Assembly (NCBI RefSeq): GCF_004217335.1
Contig: NZ_SHMP01000001.1
Coordinates: 1-54,724, forward strand
DNA: 54,724 bases
DNA from: Natrinema hispanicum
GTDB taxonomy: Archaea; Halobacteriota; Halobacteria; Halobacteriales; Natrialbaceae
Direction of reading: 5' to 3'
This document shows positions 26,964 through 34,926 of this stretch, piece after piece. The position numbers were made by a program, and so were the translations under genes. The notes beneath the pieces are model-generated. The model had not been told where the DNA came from. It did not search any database and saw nothing but the letters and a program-made list of their open reading frames with translations. Numbering within the stretch: the first letter of the stretch is position 1; each line of letters starts with the position of its first letter.

Positions 26964-28094
26964 TCAGAGGTTCGCACCCCGGGTGATCTCCTGGATAATA
27001 GATTCCTGTTGTTCGACCAGTTGACCGTAGTCGACCTGGAACTCGGTCCGATCGTACTCGGTGGGATCGATGAACTCGTCAGGAAGGTCGAGCTCCGAGG
27101 ACCGAATCGGCCGGACGTACGCGTCGAGGAACTGCTGTTGGCCTTCCAGCGAGAGGACGTAATCCATGAACAGTTTTCCAGCCTCCGGGTTCGGTGCGTC
27201 CTTCAGGAGGGCGTAGCCGTACGGCATGTTCAGTGCGCCCTTGTTCCCGTTCTCGCCACCCAGAAGAGAAACACCGACGTTCTCCTCAGCGACCTCGTCG
27301 TTGTTGTACTTGAGGTCAAGCCCCGAGTAGTCGTATCGGATGAACGTCGCGTACTCGCCCCGGGAGAACTGCGCGAGGAAGTTGTCGGTGAACTCCGCGC
27401 CGCCCTCTTGAATCCGGTTGTAGTAGTCGATAACTGGCTGGAGATCGTCCATGCTCCCTCCACGGGCGTTGTTGACCGAGAGCGCCGACGCAAGACCGAC
27501 CGCCGCCTGCGGGGTCTGGAGCGCCAAGTCCTGCATGATTTCTGGCTGGAGGAGGTCTGCCCACGTTGTCGGTTTCTCGAGGCCGCGTTCCTCGTATATG
27601 TCTTTCCGGTACGTCACTGCCGTCGTTACGCGCCGGGTAGCCGTGACATGACCGTCGTTGGTCTTGAGCGAGTCGGGCACCTTATCCCAACCCTTCGGCT
27701 TGTAGGCCTGGGTGAAGTCATCGTTGTGAGCGACGATCCCGTAGGTATACCCACCGTTGTACCCCGAGTGGGTCAGGCTGTTCGCGTGCGAGCGCATATG
27801 TTGGAGTGCCTCGCCAGAGGAACGGTCGTCGTCGTGGACGGCGACACCGTATTTCTCCTCAAAGGACTCCATTATCGACGGCCAGTTCATCCACCCTGAC
27901 TGTACACAATAGAAATACAGCATGTCGGGGAAAGCAGACGCCTTGATGCTCGTCTGGTAGACCCCGTGTCCGACCTCGTACGACTGCTTACCGCCCCCGC
28001 TTGACGGATTGGAATCGGTCGTCGTTATGCAGCCGGCAAGGCCGGCCAACGCTGCTGTCGAACCGCCAAGAAAAGTACGCCTGGTTGAACACAT
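26964..28094 (-). CDS. Tat-exported lipoprotein, ABC solute-binding protein
   Basis: The 376-residue protein begins MCSTRRTFLGGSTAALAGLA followed by the lipobox cysteine, so it is a Tat substrate anchored by lipid outside the cell. The fold is a periplasmic-binding-protein type II of the spermidine/putrescine-iron-2-aminoethylphosphonate group (PTTWADLLQPEIMQDLALQT, then a C-terminal half with GALNMPYGYALLKDAPNPEA). The ATG at 28094 gives a proper signal peptide; 28121 is an alternative. A TATA-like CGATATTTGATG lies about 25 bases upstream. First gene of the importer operon; substrate unknown. Confidence 0.87.
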   Translation of the reverse strand: MCSTRRTFLGGSTAALAGLAGCITTTDSNPSSGGGKQSYEVGHGVYQTSIKASAFPDMLYFYCVQSGWMNWPSIMESFEEKYGVAVHDDDRSSGEALQHMRSHANSLTHSGYNGGYTYGIVAHNDDFTQAYKPKGWDKVPDSLKTNDGHVTATRRVTTAVTYRKDIYEERGLEKPTTWADLLQPEIMQDLALQTPQAAVGLASALSVNNARGGSMDDLQPVIDYYNRIQEGGAEFTDNFLAQFSRGEYATFIRYDYSGLDLKYNNDEVAEENVGVSLLGGENGNKGALNMPYGYALLKDAPNPEAGKLFMDYVLSLEGQQQFLDAYVRPIRSSELDLPDEFIDPTEYDRTEFQVDYGQLVEQQESIIQEITRGANL

Positions 28095-28250
28095 CAATTG
28101 ATTAGAATAACCTATCATCAAATATCGTTGCTATGAGGAGTTTGTAGCAGTTTTTACTCCGACAAAGGATCCTGGATACCTATTGATATGCCAATAGTTG
28201 TGGGTCAATAGTGCTGAAGCAGAGTCGCGACGGTGATCGAGAGTCGAAGC

Positions 28251-28290
28251 ATGAACCGCCTCGGGGTTAAGCCTGAAGGACCCTAAGAAG
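28251..28290. mobile_element. Solo TnpB-type right-end sequence
   Basis: The stretch ATGAACCGCCTCGGGGTTAA resembles the right-end arm of the element at 16771 but its second arm is degraded (GCCTGAAGG). It lies in the gap between the importer operon and the 28295 gene and is a fossil end. Confidence 0.45.
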
Positions 28291-28294
28291 AGTT

Positions 28295-29131
28295 CTATTC
28301 GTCAAGGAAGGTGTCGACGTCAAATTCAGTTTCCCAGCGTGGTCGCACCGGTCCTGGCATCTCGTCAGCAAGATCACGCAGTTCTTCAAGCGTCGTCCAC
28401 GGGTAGCACTGCCCCATCGCTTCCCACCGCTTGAAGAAACTCAGATGCACCCAACTGTACACTGCCGGTTCCTCGTCGACACTGGCAGTTCTCTCTTTAA
28501 TAATGTCGGTTAACTCGCGCTCAGTGATGTTGATTCCCTCGCGCTGTGCGGCTGTGATGAGCGACGCTAACTCTCGTTTCTTCTTTTCTTGCTCTCGGTC
28601 CTTATCATCGATGTTGTCGAAATCCGTGTAGTAAATGCTGAGTGCTGCTTGGATGACGTCCTCTCGCGTCTCGAGGTTGTCACGAGTGAGGCCTGTGTAA
28701 TCTCGAGGGAACACAAACGTCTTCCTCGCGAACAACGATCTGCACACGCCTAATTCAGGACTCTCTCCGCCGTCTTCTTTTTCATAGACACCCGCAATAG
28801 AGTCAGCGAATTCGCCGAGGAGATTGATTTTGATATCGAATTCAGGGATAACCGCCGTATCAAGATCGAGCGTGTCTCCAAGCACGATCGACTCGGAGTT
28901 GGTTGACATGTTCAAGCAGTTAGCGAACTCGCGCAGCCGGTGCCCGTACTGGCCCCGATAGCTACCGAGAACGAGGTAACTGGTATCTGCTTGCTCGAAT
29001 CGTGGCAGTTCCTCGTTCATGTATCGAATGACTTCCTGCCAGTCTCTCTGTGGCGCTTCTATTCCCTCGAATATTCGGTTGACAGCTTGGTAGATGGCGT
29101 TTGCGTTCTGGGGAACCCGTGGACCACTCAT
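28295..29131 (-). CDS. Predicted deoxyribosyltransferase-fold (TIR/SLOG-like) protein
   Basis: The 278-residue protein shows the layout of nucleoside 2-deoxyribosyltransferase-like Rossmann domains: a first strand with SYLVLGSYRGQYGHRLREFA (51-70), a middle AD-containing helix (LLGEFADSIAGVYE) and GGESPELG at 121-128, matching the G-x-x-x-E-L/I-G motif of that superfamily. The C-terminal half is helical with a charged KDREQEKKKREL segment. No named family is recognised by me. It is divergent from a winged-helix protein at 29246. NAD- or nucleotide-cleaving roles occur in this superfamily, also in defence; which applies here is unknown. Confidence 0.6.
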   Translation of the reverse strand: MSGPRVPQNANAIYQAVNRIFEGIEAPQRDWQEVIRYMNEELPRFEQADTSYLVLGSYRGQYGHRLREFANCLNMSTNSESIVLGDTLDLDTAVIPEFDIKINLLGEFADSIAGVYEKEDGGESPELGVCRSLFARKTFVFPRDYTGLTRDNLETREDVIQAALSIYYTDFDNIDDKDREQEKKKRELASLITAAQREGINITERELTDIIKERTASVDEEPAVYSWVHLSFFKRWEAMGQCYPWTTLEELRDLADEMPGPVRPRWETEFDVDTFLDE

Positions 29132-29245
29132 GTTCCTCCCTACAGAAGTGTTTGGCTTAAATGTTCATGCGCAAGTTGGCTAACTGCTCTAATCCCAACC
29201 TGGTCAATCCGAACAGTTACATAACTTCGGCTGGAAAAGACGCAT

Positions 29246-29884
29246 ATGAGCAATAGCGCGGACGCCCACCGCGGCCCGCCCGAAAGGCCAACCGATCCTT
29301 TCGGTGGGGAAGACGTTCTGCCGTTCGAGAAACAGCGACGCGCACACCGGTTTATTACGCAGGAAACTCGCTACTACATTATCCAGGCAATCCTCGGGCA
29401 TCCAGACCATCTCGTCACACTGGACGAATTGGAATACCTGGTACCCAAGAATCGGTCGACCATCCTTGAGCATCTCGATCGCCTCGCGGAGAAAGAACTC
29501 GCGACAAAACAGATCTATGACGGTGATGACGCTGAGCAGAATGATCCACGCGAGTTCTGGCGGTTCACTAGCTACGGCATCACTCTACTCGATGAATACG
29601 ACTACCTCCGGTACGTGCCTGTGCTGCGCGCCCTTCAGGACAACCTCTATCTAACTGAGAAAATCGAGCGGCACCGAAACGCACCTCGTCCCGCCCTGCC
29701 TGATGACGTTGCCAACGCTTTCACCGCGCCCACTCTCGACGATGAAATGCAAGCCGAACTTGACGATGTGTTGGCTGCCCGGGAGCGTGGTGGCGGCCGA
29801 CTCTTCGACGCTCCCCCGGTGAAACCAGACCCGGATGCCACCACCGAGGACGACGCAGATCGCCCGCTCGACGAACTGTTCTAA
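29246..29884 (+). CDS. Winged-helix protein with long acidic C-terminus
   Basis: The 212-residue protein contains a winged-helix core (RYYIIQAILGHPDHLVTLDE, then NRSTILEHLDRLAEKELATK and EFWRFTSYGITLLDEYDYLR) typical of haloarchaeal ArsR-like accessory regulators that occur on plasmids and integrated elements. The C-terminal 60 residues are acidic and disordered. It is divergent from the deoxyribosyltransferase-fold gene with about 115 bases between, so it could regulate it. Confidence 0.7.
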   Translation: MSNSADAHRGPPERPTDPFGGEDVLPFEKQRRAHRFITQETRYYIIQAILGHPDHLVTLDELEYLVPKNRSTILEHLDRLAEKELATKQIYDGDDAEQNDPREFWRFTSYGITLLDEYDYLRYVPVLRALQDNLYLTEKIERHRNAPRPALPDDVANAFTAPTLDDEMQAELDDVLAARERGGGRLFDAPPVKPDPDATTEDDADRPLDELF

Positions 29885-29899
29885 AGAAAGCCGCGAGAG

Positions 29900-30272
29900 T
29901 TCCACGGGTCACCTGACCCGTGGGTGAATCGCGTACGCTCCTTCCAGAATCCATAGGCTCAAGTGCTAATATGTCGTATATCGAAGCGGGACTAACCGTT
30001 AACAACCTCGCAAAATCCGACTGAGACAAACTCGGTGAGCCGGGTGGTGTCGAGCCGACGTAAAGCGGCTGACCTCCACGGATACGGTTCCTACGGACCG
30101 ATAGAAGACCTCTATTGGGGTAGGATTCACGAGCGTGTTCGGGTGTATATTGGTTCCACGCGAGCCGTCAGGTGAGCGCGGAGGGAATTAAAGTTCGGTG
30201 CCGTCACGTTCCACGATTTTTCGTGGATGTGACCAGAGACGAACGCCACGGGTCACCCGACCCGTGGTACTT
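29900..30272. mobile_element. Short transposon-like unit with repeated CCACGGGTCA hairpins
   Basis: Two near-identical hairpins, CCACGGGTCACCTGACCCGTG at about 29902-29922 and CCACGGGTCACCCGACCCGTG at about 30248-30268, bound 370 bases. A further hairpin GTTCCACGATTTTTCGTGGA lies at about 30208. No transposase is inside; one frame (about 30033-30173) reads GYGSYGPIEDLYWG but cannot be identified. The layout fits a TnpB-less IS200/IS605 derivative. Confidence 0.45.
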
Positions 30273-30318
30273 TACTACTGGGGGCGATACCCTGTCTGAC
30301 TCGTTCTGTGACAGTTTC

Positions 30319-30384
30319 CTACGATTCACTCTCGAGTGCGTCGGTGGCTTCGCGTGGTTCGACATCGTACTCGAGGAGGTTGTC
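30319..30384 (-). pseudogene. 3' fragment of the 59-residue partner gene
   Basis: The minus-strand frame reads DNLLEYDVEPREATDALESES and a stop, matching the end of the ORF at 37237 (DRLLEHDVAPTEAVDALVVE). Nothing upstream of it remains: the match stops about 10 bases from the 3' end of the glycerophosphodiesterase gene. This third relic has no 90-residue family copy beside it. Confidence 0.55.
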
Positions 30385-30395
30385 CAAAAAATGGA

Positions 30396-31226
30396 CTACC
30401 GTTTTCCGTCCATCCGGGAAAGAGAGGCGCCGTCTCGGTGGACGAGACCGGCGCTGTCGGCTGCGATTCCGTCGACGCCGATCGCCGCGAGTCGGGCGGC
30501 GTCGACGGCATCCCGCACGGGCCAGACGTTGACAGCCAGTCCGGCCCGGTTGGCGCGCTCGACGTAGCCAGGCCGGAGAAACACTGTCGCTCGCCGAGGG
30601 TGGACCGCCGAACAGCCGGCCTCGGCTGCCATCTTGATGCCGCCGGTTCCAGGCAGCGGCACCAGGGCGGTCGGCGGCCCGCCCCGGGCCCGCACCCGCT
30701 CGAGGATCGACTGGTCCAGTGAGGAGACAACGACTTCATTATCAACGTCGAGGGCCTCGAGGGCATCTTCGACGACAGGCTCTTTCAGTTCGACGGTCAC
30801 GTCCGTTTCCGAGGGGATAGCCGCGATCGCCTCGCGAAGGGTCGGGATGCCTTGCCCGGTGCCAAGTACGTCCACATTCCGGAGCGTAGACAGCGGTGTC
30901 TCGTCGACCCTCCCAGAAGCGTCCGTGACTCGATCGAGGGTGGCGTCATGGAATGCTACGAGTTCTCCCGATCCACACCGGCGGACGTCTATCTCGACGG
31001 CGTCGGCATACCGCGCGGCCCGGCGAAACGCCGCCGTCGTGTTCTCAGGGTAGTCATCAGCGAACCCGCGATGGGCGATGACCCGCGGAAGCGCCCCGGG
31101 CGGTCGCCGGACAGCAGGACTCGAGGACTGATCCTCCGCAAACGCGTTCCTGTTCGTGCCTGTATCTGTATCTCTGTTTCCGTTCACGACCGCGTTTGCG
31201 TCCGTGTAGCCATTCGTTTGGGTCAC
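30396..31226 (-). CDS. ugpQ: Glycerophosphodiester phosphodiesterase
   Basis: The 276-residue protein has the GDPD TIM-barrel motifs: IAHRGFADDYPENT near residue 49, VEIDVR at about 77, FHDATLDR at about 92, and VELKEP. These hold the catalytic His pair and metal-binding Glu/Asp residues. The enzyme splits glycerophosphodiesters to glycerol phosphate and alcohol. The first 45 residues are Asn/Asp/Thr-rich and disordered, longer than in most relatives. No transport genes are adjacent; the 3' end lies beside a gene relic, which suggests rearrangement up to its stop codon. Confidence 0.85.
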   Translation of the reverse strand: MTQTNGYTDANAVVNGNRDTDTGTNRNAFAEDQSSSPAVRRPPGALPRVIAHRGFADDYPENTTAAFRRAARYADAVEIDVRRCGSGELVAFHDATLDRVTDASGRVDETPLSTLRNVDVLGTGQGIPTLREAIAAIPSETDVTVELKEPVVEDALEALDVDNEVVVSSLDQSILERVRARGGPPTALVPLPGTGGIKMAAEAGCSAVHPRRATVFLRPGYVERANRAGLAVNVWPVRDAVDAARLAAIGVDGIAADSAGLVHRDGASLSRMDGKR

Positions 31227-31326
31227 TCGTGTCTCACCCGGTCACCGTGTTCTCTCCGTTTGGGACGCCGATCGGCGACCGAAATCATGACGTCTCGGGC
31301 CGGCCCCGATGAAACTGGCACAATGT

Positions 31327-32670
31327 TCAGTTGGCGTTGCTCGCGTCTTTGACCGACGGGACGGGGTCGAGGAACCCGCGGCCGTGGAACGAATTGTCGC
31401 CGGAGAGCTCGTTGGCGTTGACGGCGTTGCGCTCCAAGATCGATCGGACCTGTTTCGTCGAGGCGTCGGGATCGACGCTCCTGACCAGCGCCGCGGCGCC
31501 AGCGACCTGCGGCGCCGAGAAACTGGTACCCGAAATGTAGATGTACGGCAGTAGGATATTCAGCGGCGGCGCGGTGGTCAGCACCAGATCGAAGAGACTA
31601 CCGTCCTCACGGACATCTCCGCCGGGCGCGCTGACATTGATAACGTTGGTGCCGTAGTTCGTGTAACTCGCCGGCGTCTCTGCGGGCTCCTCCGGTGGGG
31701 TACCAAACAGCGGATCGAATCCTGCCGGCGACGTCGCGCTGACGCTTACTGTATTGGCGGCTTGGTTCGGGAGGCTGACAATACTCCCGTCATCCTGGAG
31801 GTCCGCGCTGTCATTGCCCGCCGAGACGACGAGCAGCGTCCCGTTGCTGTTTGCCCGGGCGGTCGTGCGGTTGAGAACACCGCCGTAGAACTTTCCGATC
31901 CCCTCCCGCGGGACGGGATAGGCACCAAGACTCATGTTCGCGACGTCGGCGTCGATGTCGACGCTGTAGTTCATTGCGGCAACTATGTCGCCGAAGGCGG
32001 CGCCGCCCATCCCGCTGAACACGCGACACGAGACGAGTTCGGCCTCTGGTGCGGTGCCGAGGACGCCGACGCCCTGGGCCGCGACGGTCCCCGCGACGGC
32101 CGTCCCGTGGAAACCGGCATCGCCGGCGTCGCCGCCGTCCTCGGTGAAGTTCTTCGAGAGATCGGTGTTGACGCTCAGATCCGGGTGGAAGACATCATCA
32201 CCGAAGAACGTCCCGATACCCGTATCGAGAATCGTCACACGAGCGCCTTCGCCCTTCGTTATTTCGTGCGCTTCCGGGATGTCCTGGACCTGCTTATCCC
32301 ATTGTGCCGGTCCGAACAGGGCGTCAATACTGGTCGACGACACGTCAGCGTCGCCGACCTCGGGGGCCTCGGTCCGCTGGGCGGGGAGGTCGAGTTCGTA
32401 TACTGTGTCCGGTTCGAACTCTTCGGTGACGCGCTCAAGGTCGCTTTCGGCTCCGCGTACGACCGCAATGTCGATAGCCTCGATGTCGTGGATGATCTCG
32501 TCGACCGCGGACTCGAGTTCGGATCGGTCGATATTACCGGTATCGACGAGGAATCGCTCCGTCGACTCCGCGACAGTGACCGACGTCCCTGCGGCGATGC
32601 CGCCGATCACTGCACCGCTGATCGTGAGGAACCCGCGCCTATCGACCTCGCGTCGTTTTTCATCTGACAT
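31327..32670 (-). CDS. Tat-exported subtilisin-like serine protease (halolysin-like)
   Basis: The 447-residue protein begins with a Tat signal (DRRGFLTISGAVIGGIAAGT). The S8 catalytic triad is present: D149 in VTILDTGIG, H188 in GFHGTAVAGTVA, S383 in SGTSFSAPQVAG; N286 in SAGND is the oxyanion residue. A propeptide-like region spans about 36-125. The halolysin C-terminal extension is absent. It faces divergently a secreted-type protein gene across an AT-rich promoter region. Confidence 0.9.
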   Translation of the reverse strand: MSDEKRREVDRRGFLTISGAVIGGIAAGTSVTVAESTERFLVDTGNIDRSELESAVDEIIHDIEAIDIAVVRGAESDLERVTEEFEPDTVYELDLPAQRTEAPEVGDADVSSTSIDALFGPAQWDKQVQDIPEAHEITKGEGARVTILDTGIGTFFGDDVFHPDLSVNTDLSKNFTEDGGDAGDAGFHGTAVAGTVAAQGVGVLGTAPEAELVSCRVFSGMGGAAFGDIVAAMNYSVDIDADVANMSLGAYPVPREGIGKFYGGVLNRTTARANSNGTLLVVSAGNDSADLQDDGSIVSLPNQAANTVSVSATSPAGFDPLFGTPPEEPAETPASYTNYGTNVINVSAPGGDVREDGSLFDLVLTTAPPLNILLPYIYISGTSFSAPQVAGAAALVRSVDPDASTKQVRSILERNAVNANELSGDNSFHGRGFLDPVPSVKDASNAN

Positions 32671-32872
32671 GTACCCTCAGAAAAACTCATGTGTCAACAT
32701 AAAAGTTAGCGTAGAAGAAATTTCAATTATAGATAATAATTGGTGGTCTTTACCATATTTGATAATGAGCCAACAAATAGGAGCTGTACACTGGGACGAG
32801 AAATAGATTAGATATTATACAGCCATCCACTTTATGCGAGTTATTTTGGTATAATTATTACCTTTCTCCCAA

Positions 32873-32886
32873 AGATATTAATATCT
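32873..32886. promoter_or_regulatory. Perfect palindrome AGATATTAATATCT before the 32907 gene
   Basis: The 14-base palindrome lies 20 bases before the ATG at 32907 in an AT-rich intergenic region of about 235 bases between the protease and this gene. It could be an operator overlapping the start region, or a TATA-containing element. Another AT-rich box, GGTATAATTATT, at about 32849-32860 is a better-placed TATA candidate. Confidence 0.35.
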
Positions 32887-32906
32887 ATTCAGTGAACCGT
32901 GGTCAT

Positions 32907-34121
32907 ATGCCATCCAAAGATGACAGAGATGACTCGGCGAATAATTCCCTCGCAAGCACGGCCGTCGGCGCCGGACTCGGCGCTGTGACACTCTCGTCGG
33001 TCGCCGCTGCCGGCAACGCGTCCGGGTCATGGCTGTTCGACCCCGCGCAGGTCGATGTTGAGGACGCGACTGGGTTTGTTGACGTCGACGTTGCTGCCCT
33101 CCGCAAGCACGACGACCTTCTCGAACTCGACGCTGACGACGTGCGAAAATCCTGGACTAGCGACGGAAGCACGTCTCTTGATCGCGTCATCGACGATGTC
33201 GACGCGGAGATCGACCTGCCGGTCGAAGACGCCTGGACAGCTATTGACGTAAGCGGCATCGAAGTTGACGACATCGATCGTGTCGCCGCCATCGGGGCCG
33301 GACAGTTTGACGACGCGGACGCCGTCGGCGGTATCGTCCTCGAGGGTTCCTTCGATACCGCGGCCGTCACCGACGGCCTCGAAACGGTCACGGACCTCGC
33401 CGCCGACGGGGGCGACGAGTACGATCACTACGCAGTCAGCGACGACCGTCTGGACAGTAATGTCGTCGTCGCCGTGTCCGACGGGCGAGCGCTTGTCGGT
33501 GGCATCCGCGAGCTCGACACCGATCCCGATGAGGCCGTCGACCTTCTCATCGATGCCTACGCGGGCGAGGCCGATCGGTTCGGTCCCCAGAGCGAGTACG
33601 CCGCCGACGTTCTCACGGAACTCTCTGGCGCGGCTGGGATTGCGGGCGTCGAGTGGGACTTCGCCGCAGAGTCCGGATCTCTCGTCCCAGACCACGTTGA
33701 GGGGGCACTCACGACCGCGTCCGTCCTCCCCGATGACGTCGACCTTGCAGAACTCACGAACGACGTCGGCGCAGCTGCCATCGGCGTTTACCCGGACGAT
33801 CCCAGTGCCCGCCTCATCATCGCCTACGACGGTGACGCCCCCGTCGAGGCCGCCGCGGAGACCGTCGACCAGATCGAAGATCGGTTTGCGACCCAGCTCG
33901 ACGGGATCAAACTGACCGTCGACAGGGGTGCTGATCTCCTCGTCGTCGAAGCGACCAGCTCTGCAGACCACCTTCGAGAGCTTCAGTCCGATTTCGGCTC
34001 TAGCTTCCGAACCGCAAGCACCCTCCGTCGGGGTGTCACGTGGGGCGTAATTCCGACGCTACAAGGAGCGACCGCGACCGCTCGAGGCCACTGGAACGCC
34101 TTCGTGGACACTCATCTTTAA
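32907..34121 (+). CDS. Acidic protein of unknown function with a signal-like N-terminus
   Basis: The 404-residue product begins MPSKDDRDDSANNSLASTAV and then GAGLGAVTLSSVAAAGNASG, a weak signal-like segment. The body is extremely acidic (DVEDATGFVDVDVAALRKHD and similar) with alternating alpha/beta predictions. I recognise no domain. Similar haloarchaeal proteins of about 400 residues with internal repeats of a ferredoxin-like unit are known only as hypothetical. Codon use is G/C-rich relative to neighbours and typical of the core genome. Confidence 0.7.
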   Translation: MPSKDDRDDSANNSLASTAVGAGLGAVTLSSVAAAGNASGSWLFDPAQVDVEDATGFVDVDVAALRKHDDLLELDADDVRKSWTSDGSTSLDRVIDDVDAEIDLPVEDAWTAIDVSGIEVDDIDRVAAIGAGQFDDADAVGGIVLEGSFDTAAVTDGLETVTDLAADGGDEYDHYAVSDDRLDSNVVVAVSDGRALVGGIRELDTDPDEAVDLLIDAYAGEADRFGPQSEYAADVLTELSGAAGIAGVEWDFAAESGSLVPDHVEGALTTASVLPDDVDLAELTNDVGAAAIGVYPDDPSARLIIAYDGDAPVEAAAETVDQIEDRFATQLDGIKLTVDRGADLLVVEATSSADHLRELQSDFGSSFRTASTLRRGVTWGVIPTLQGATATARGHWNAFVDTHL

Positions 34122-34209
34122 ACCTGCGCAGAGGCGATCAGAGCCAAGAAGAGAAAAGCGGACCTCTCGCCGGGGCAGTGTGAGTTGGGACGAAAACCAC
34201 GGAAAACAA

Positions 34210-34788
34210 TTACACGTTTGACTTCCAGTCGTCCCACGCGATCGATCCTTCGTCGACGATTCGCGACGAGTTGGGCAACGAAAGATCCGGATTGTCGGAG
34301 TCTTCGGCAGGACCGCCGGGTTCGCCGACGACGATTCGTCCAACCATTCCGACCATCTTGTGTGGAATACAGTAGTAGTCGTGGGTACCCTCCGTCTCGA
34401 ACGTAACGTTGTGAAGGGTGTCGATTTCCCCGACCACTGTCGTGTCCCAGGCCGGTGCGCCCTCCGGGATACGGCGGTTCAGGGCGTTCTCATTGTCGGG
34501 ATGATAAGCGGTCGCCGAGTGGGCACCGCTTACCAGTTTGAACGAGACGGTCTCACCCGGTTCGACGTGTAGCCCAACCGGGTCATAGTACAGGTCGGTA
34601 TACATTCCCACGGTGTAGTCGCCGGGCTCGTCGGATCCTGTACCGTCCGAGGAGTTCGTCTCCCCAGAGTCGGGATTCTCAGTATCATTCGACGGAACGC
34701 TCTCGCCGGTGTTCGTACAGCCAGCGAGGCCGACCGTGGTTGATGCAACAGCCAGTCGTTTGAGTGCAGTTCGGCGGGTTGGGTTCAT
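34210..34788 (-). CDS. Halocyanin/plastocyanin-like copper lipoprotein
   Basis: The 192-residue protein has a Tat lipoprotein signal (TRRTALKRLAVASTTVGLAG, lipobox Cys24), an acidic linker and a cupredoxin domain. The type 1 copper ligands are visible: H90 in SGAHSATAYHP, then C140, H143 and M148 in YYCIPHKMVGM. Such proteins carry electrons at the outer face of the membrane. The gene lies beside the CuAO-like protein on the same strand, so the two may share copper metabolism or electron transfer; this is inference. Confidence 0.87.
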   Translation of the reverse strand: MNPTRRTALKRLAVASTTVGLAGCTNTGESVPSNDTENPDSGETNSSDGTGSDEPGDYTVGMYTDLYYDPVGLHVEPGETVSFKLVSGAHSATAYHPDNENALNRRIPEGAPAWDTTVVGEIDTLHNVTFETEGTHDYYCIPHKMVGMVGRIVVGEPGGPAEDSDNPDLSLPNSSRIVDEGSIAWDDWKSNV

Positions 34789-34926
34789 GTCCGGGCGTGA
34801 TATCGGTAGTCGACAGTGCGTTTTGCCTCACGACTCGACGATGTGGTATCGCAAGCGCAAGATGGCGAATGTGGCATTGCTACAGTCTCAGATCGGGTCG
34901 AAGGGTGGTTTTCCAGACCGTATTCC

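Noticed and set aside
31762..32667. 301-codon frame opposite the subtilase
   Set aside because: Antisense shadow; the protease strand carries the S8 triad.
33027..33971. 314-codon minus frame opposite the acidic protein at 32907
   Set aside because: Antisense shadow in GC-rich DNA; the plus-strand frame has the haloarchaeal composition and a start after a promoter-like region.
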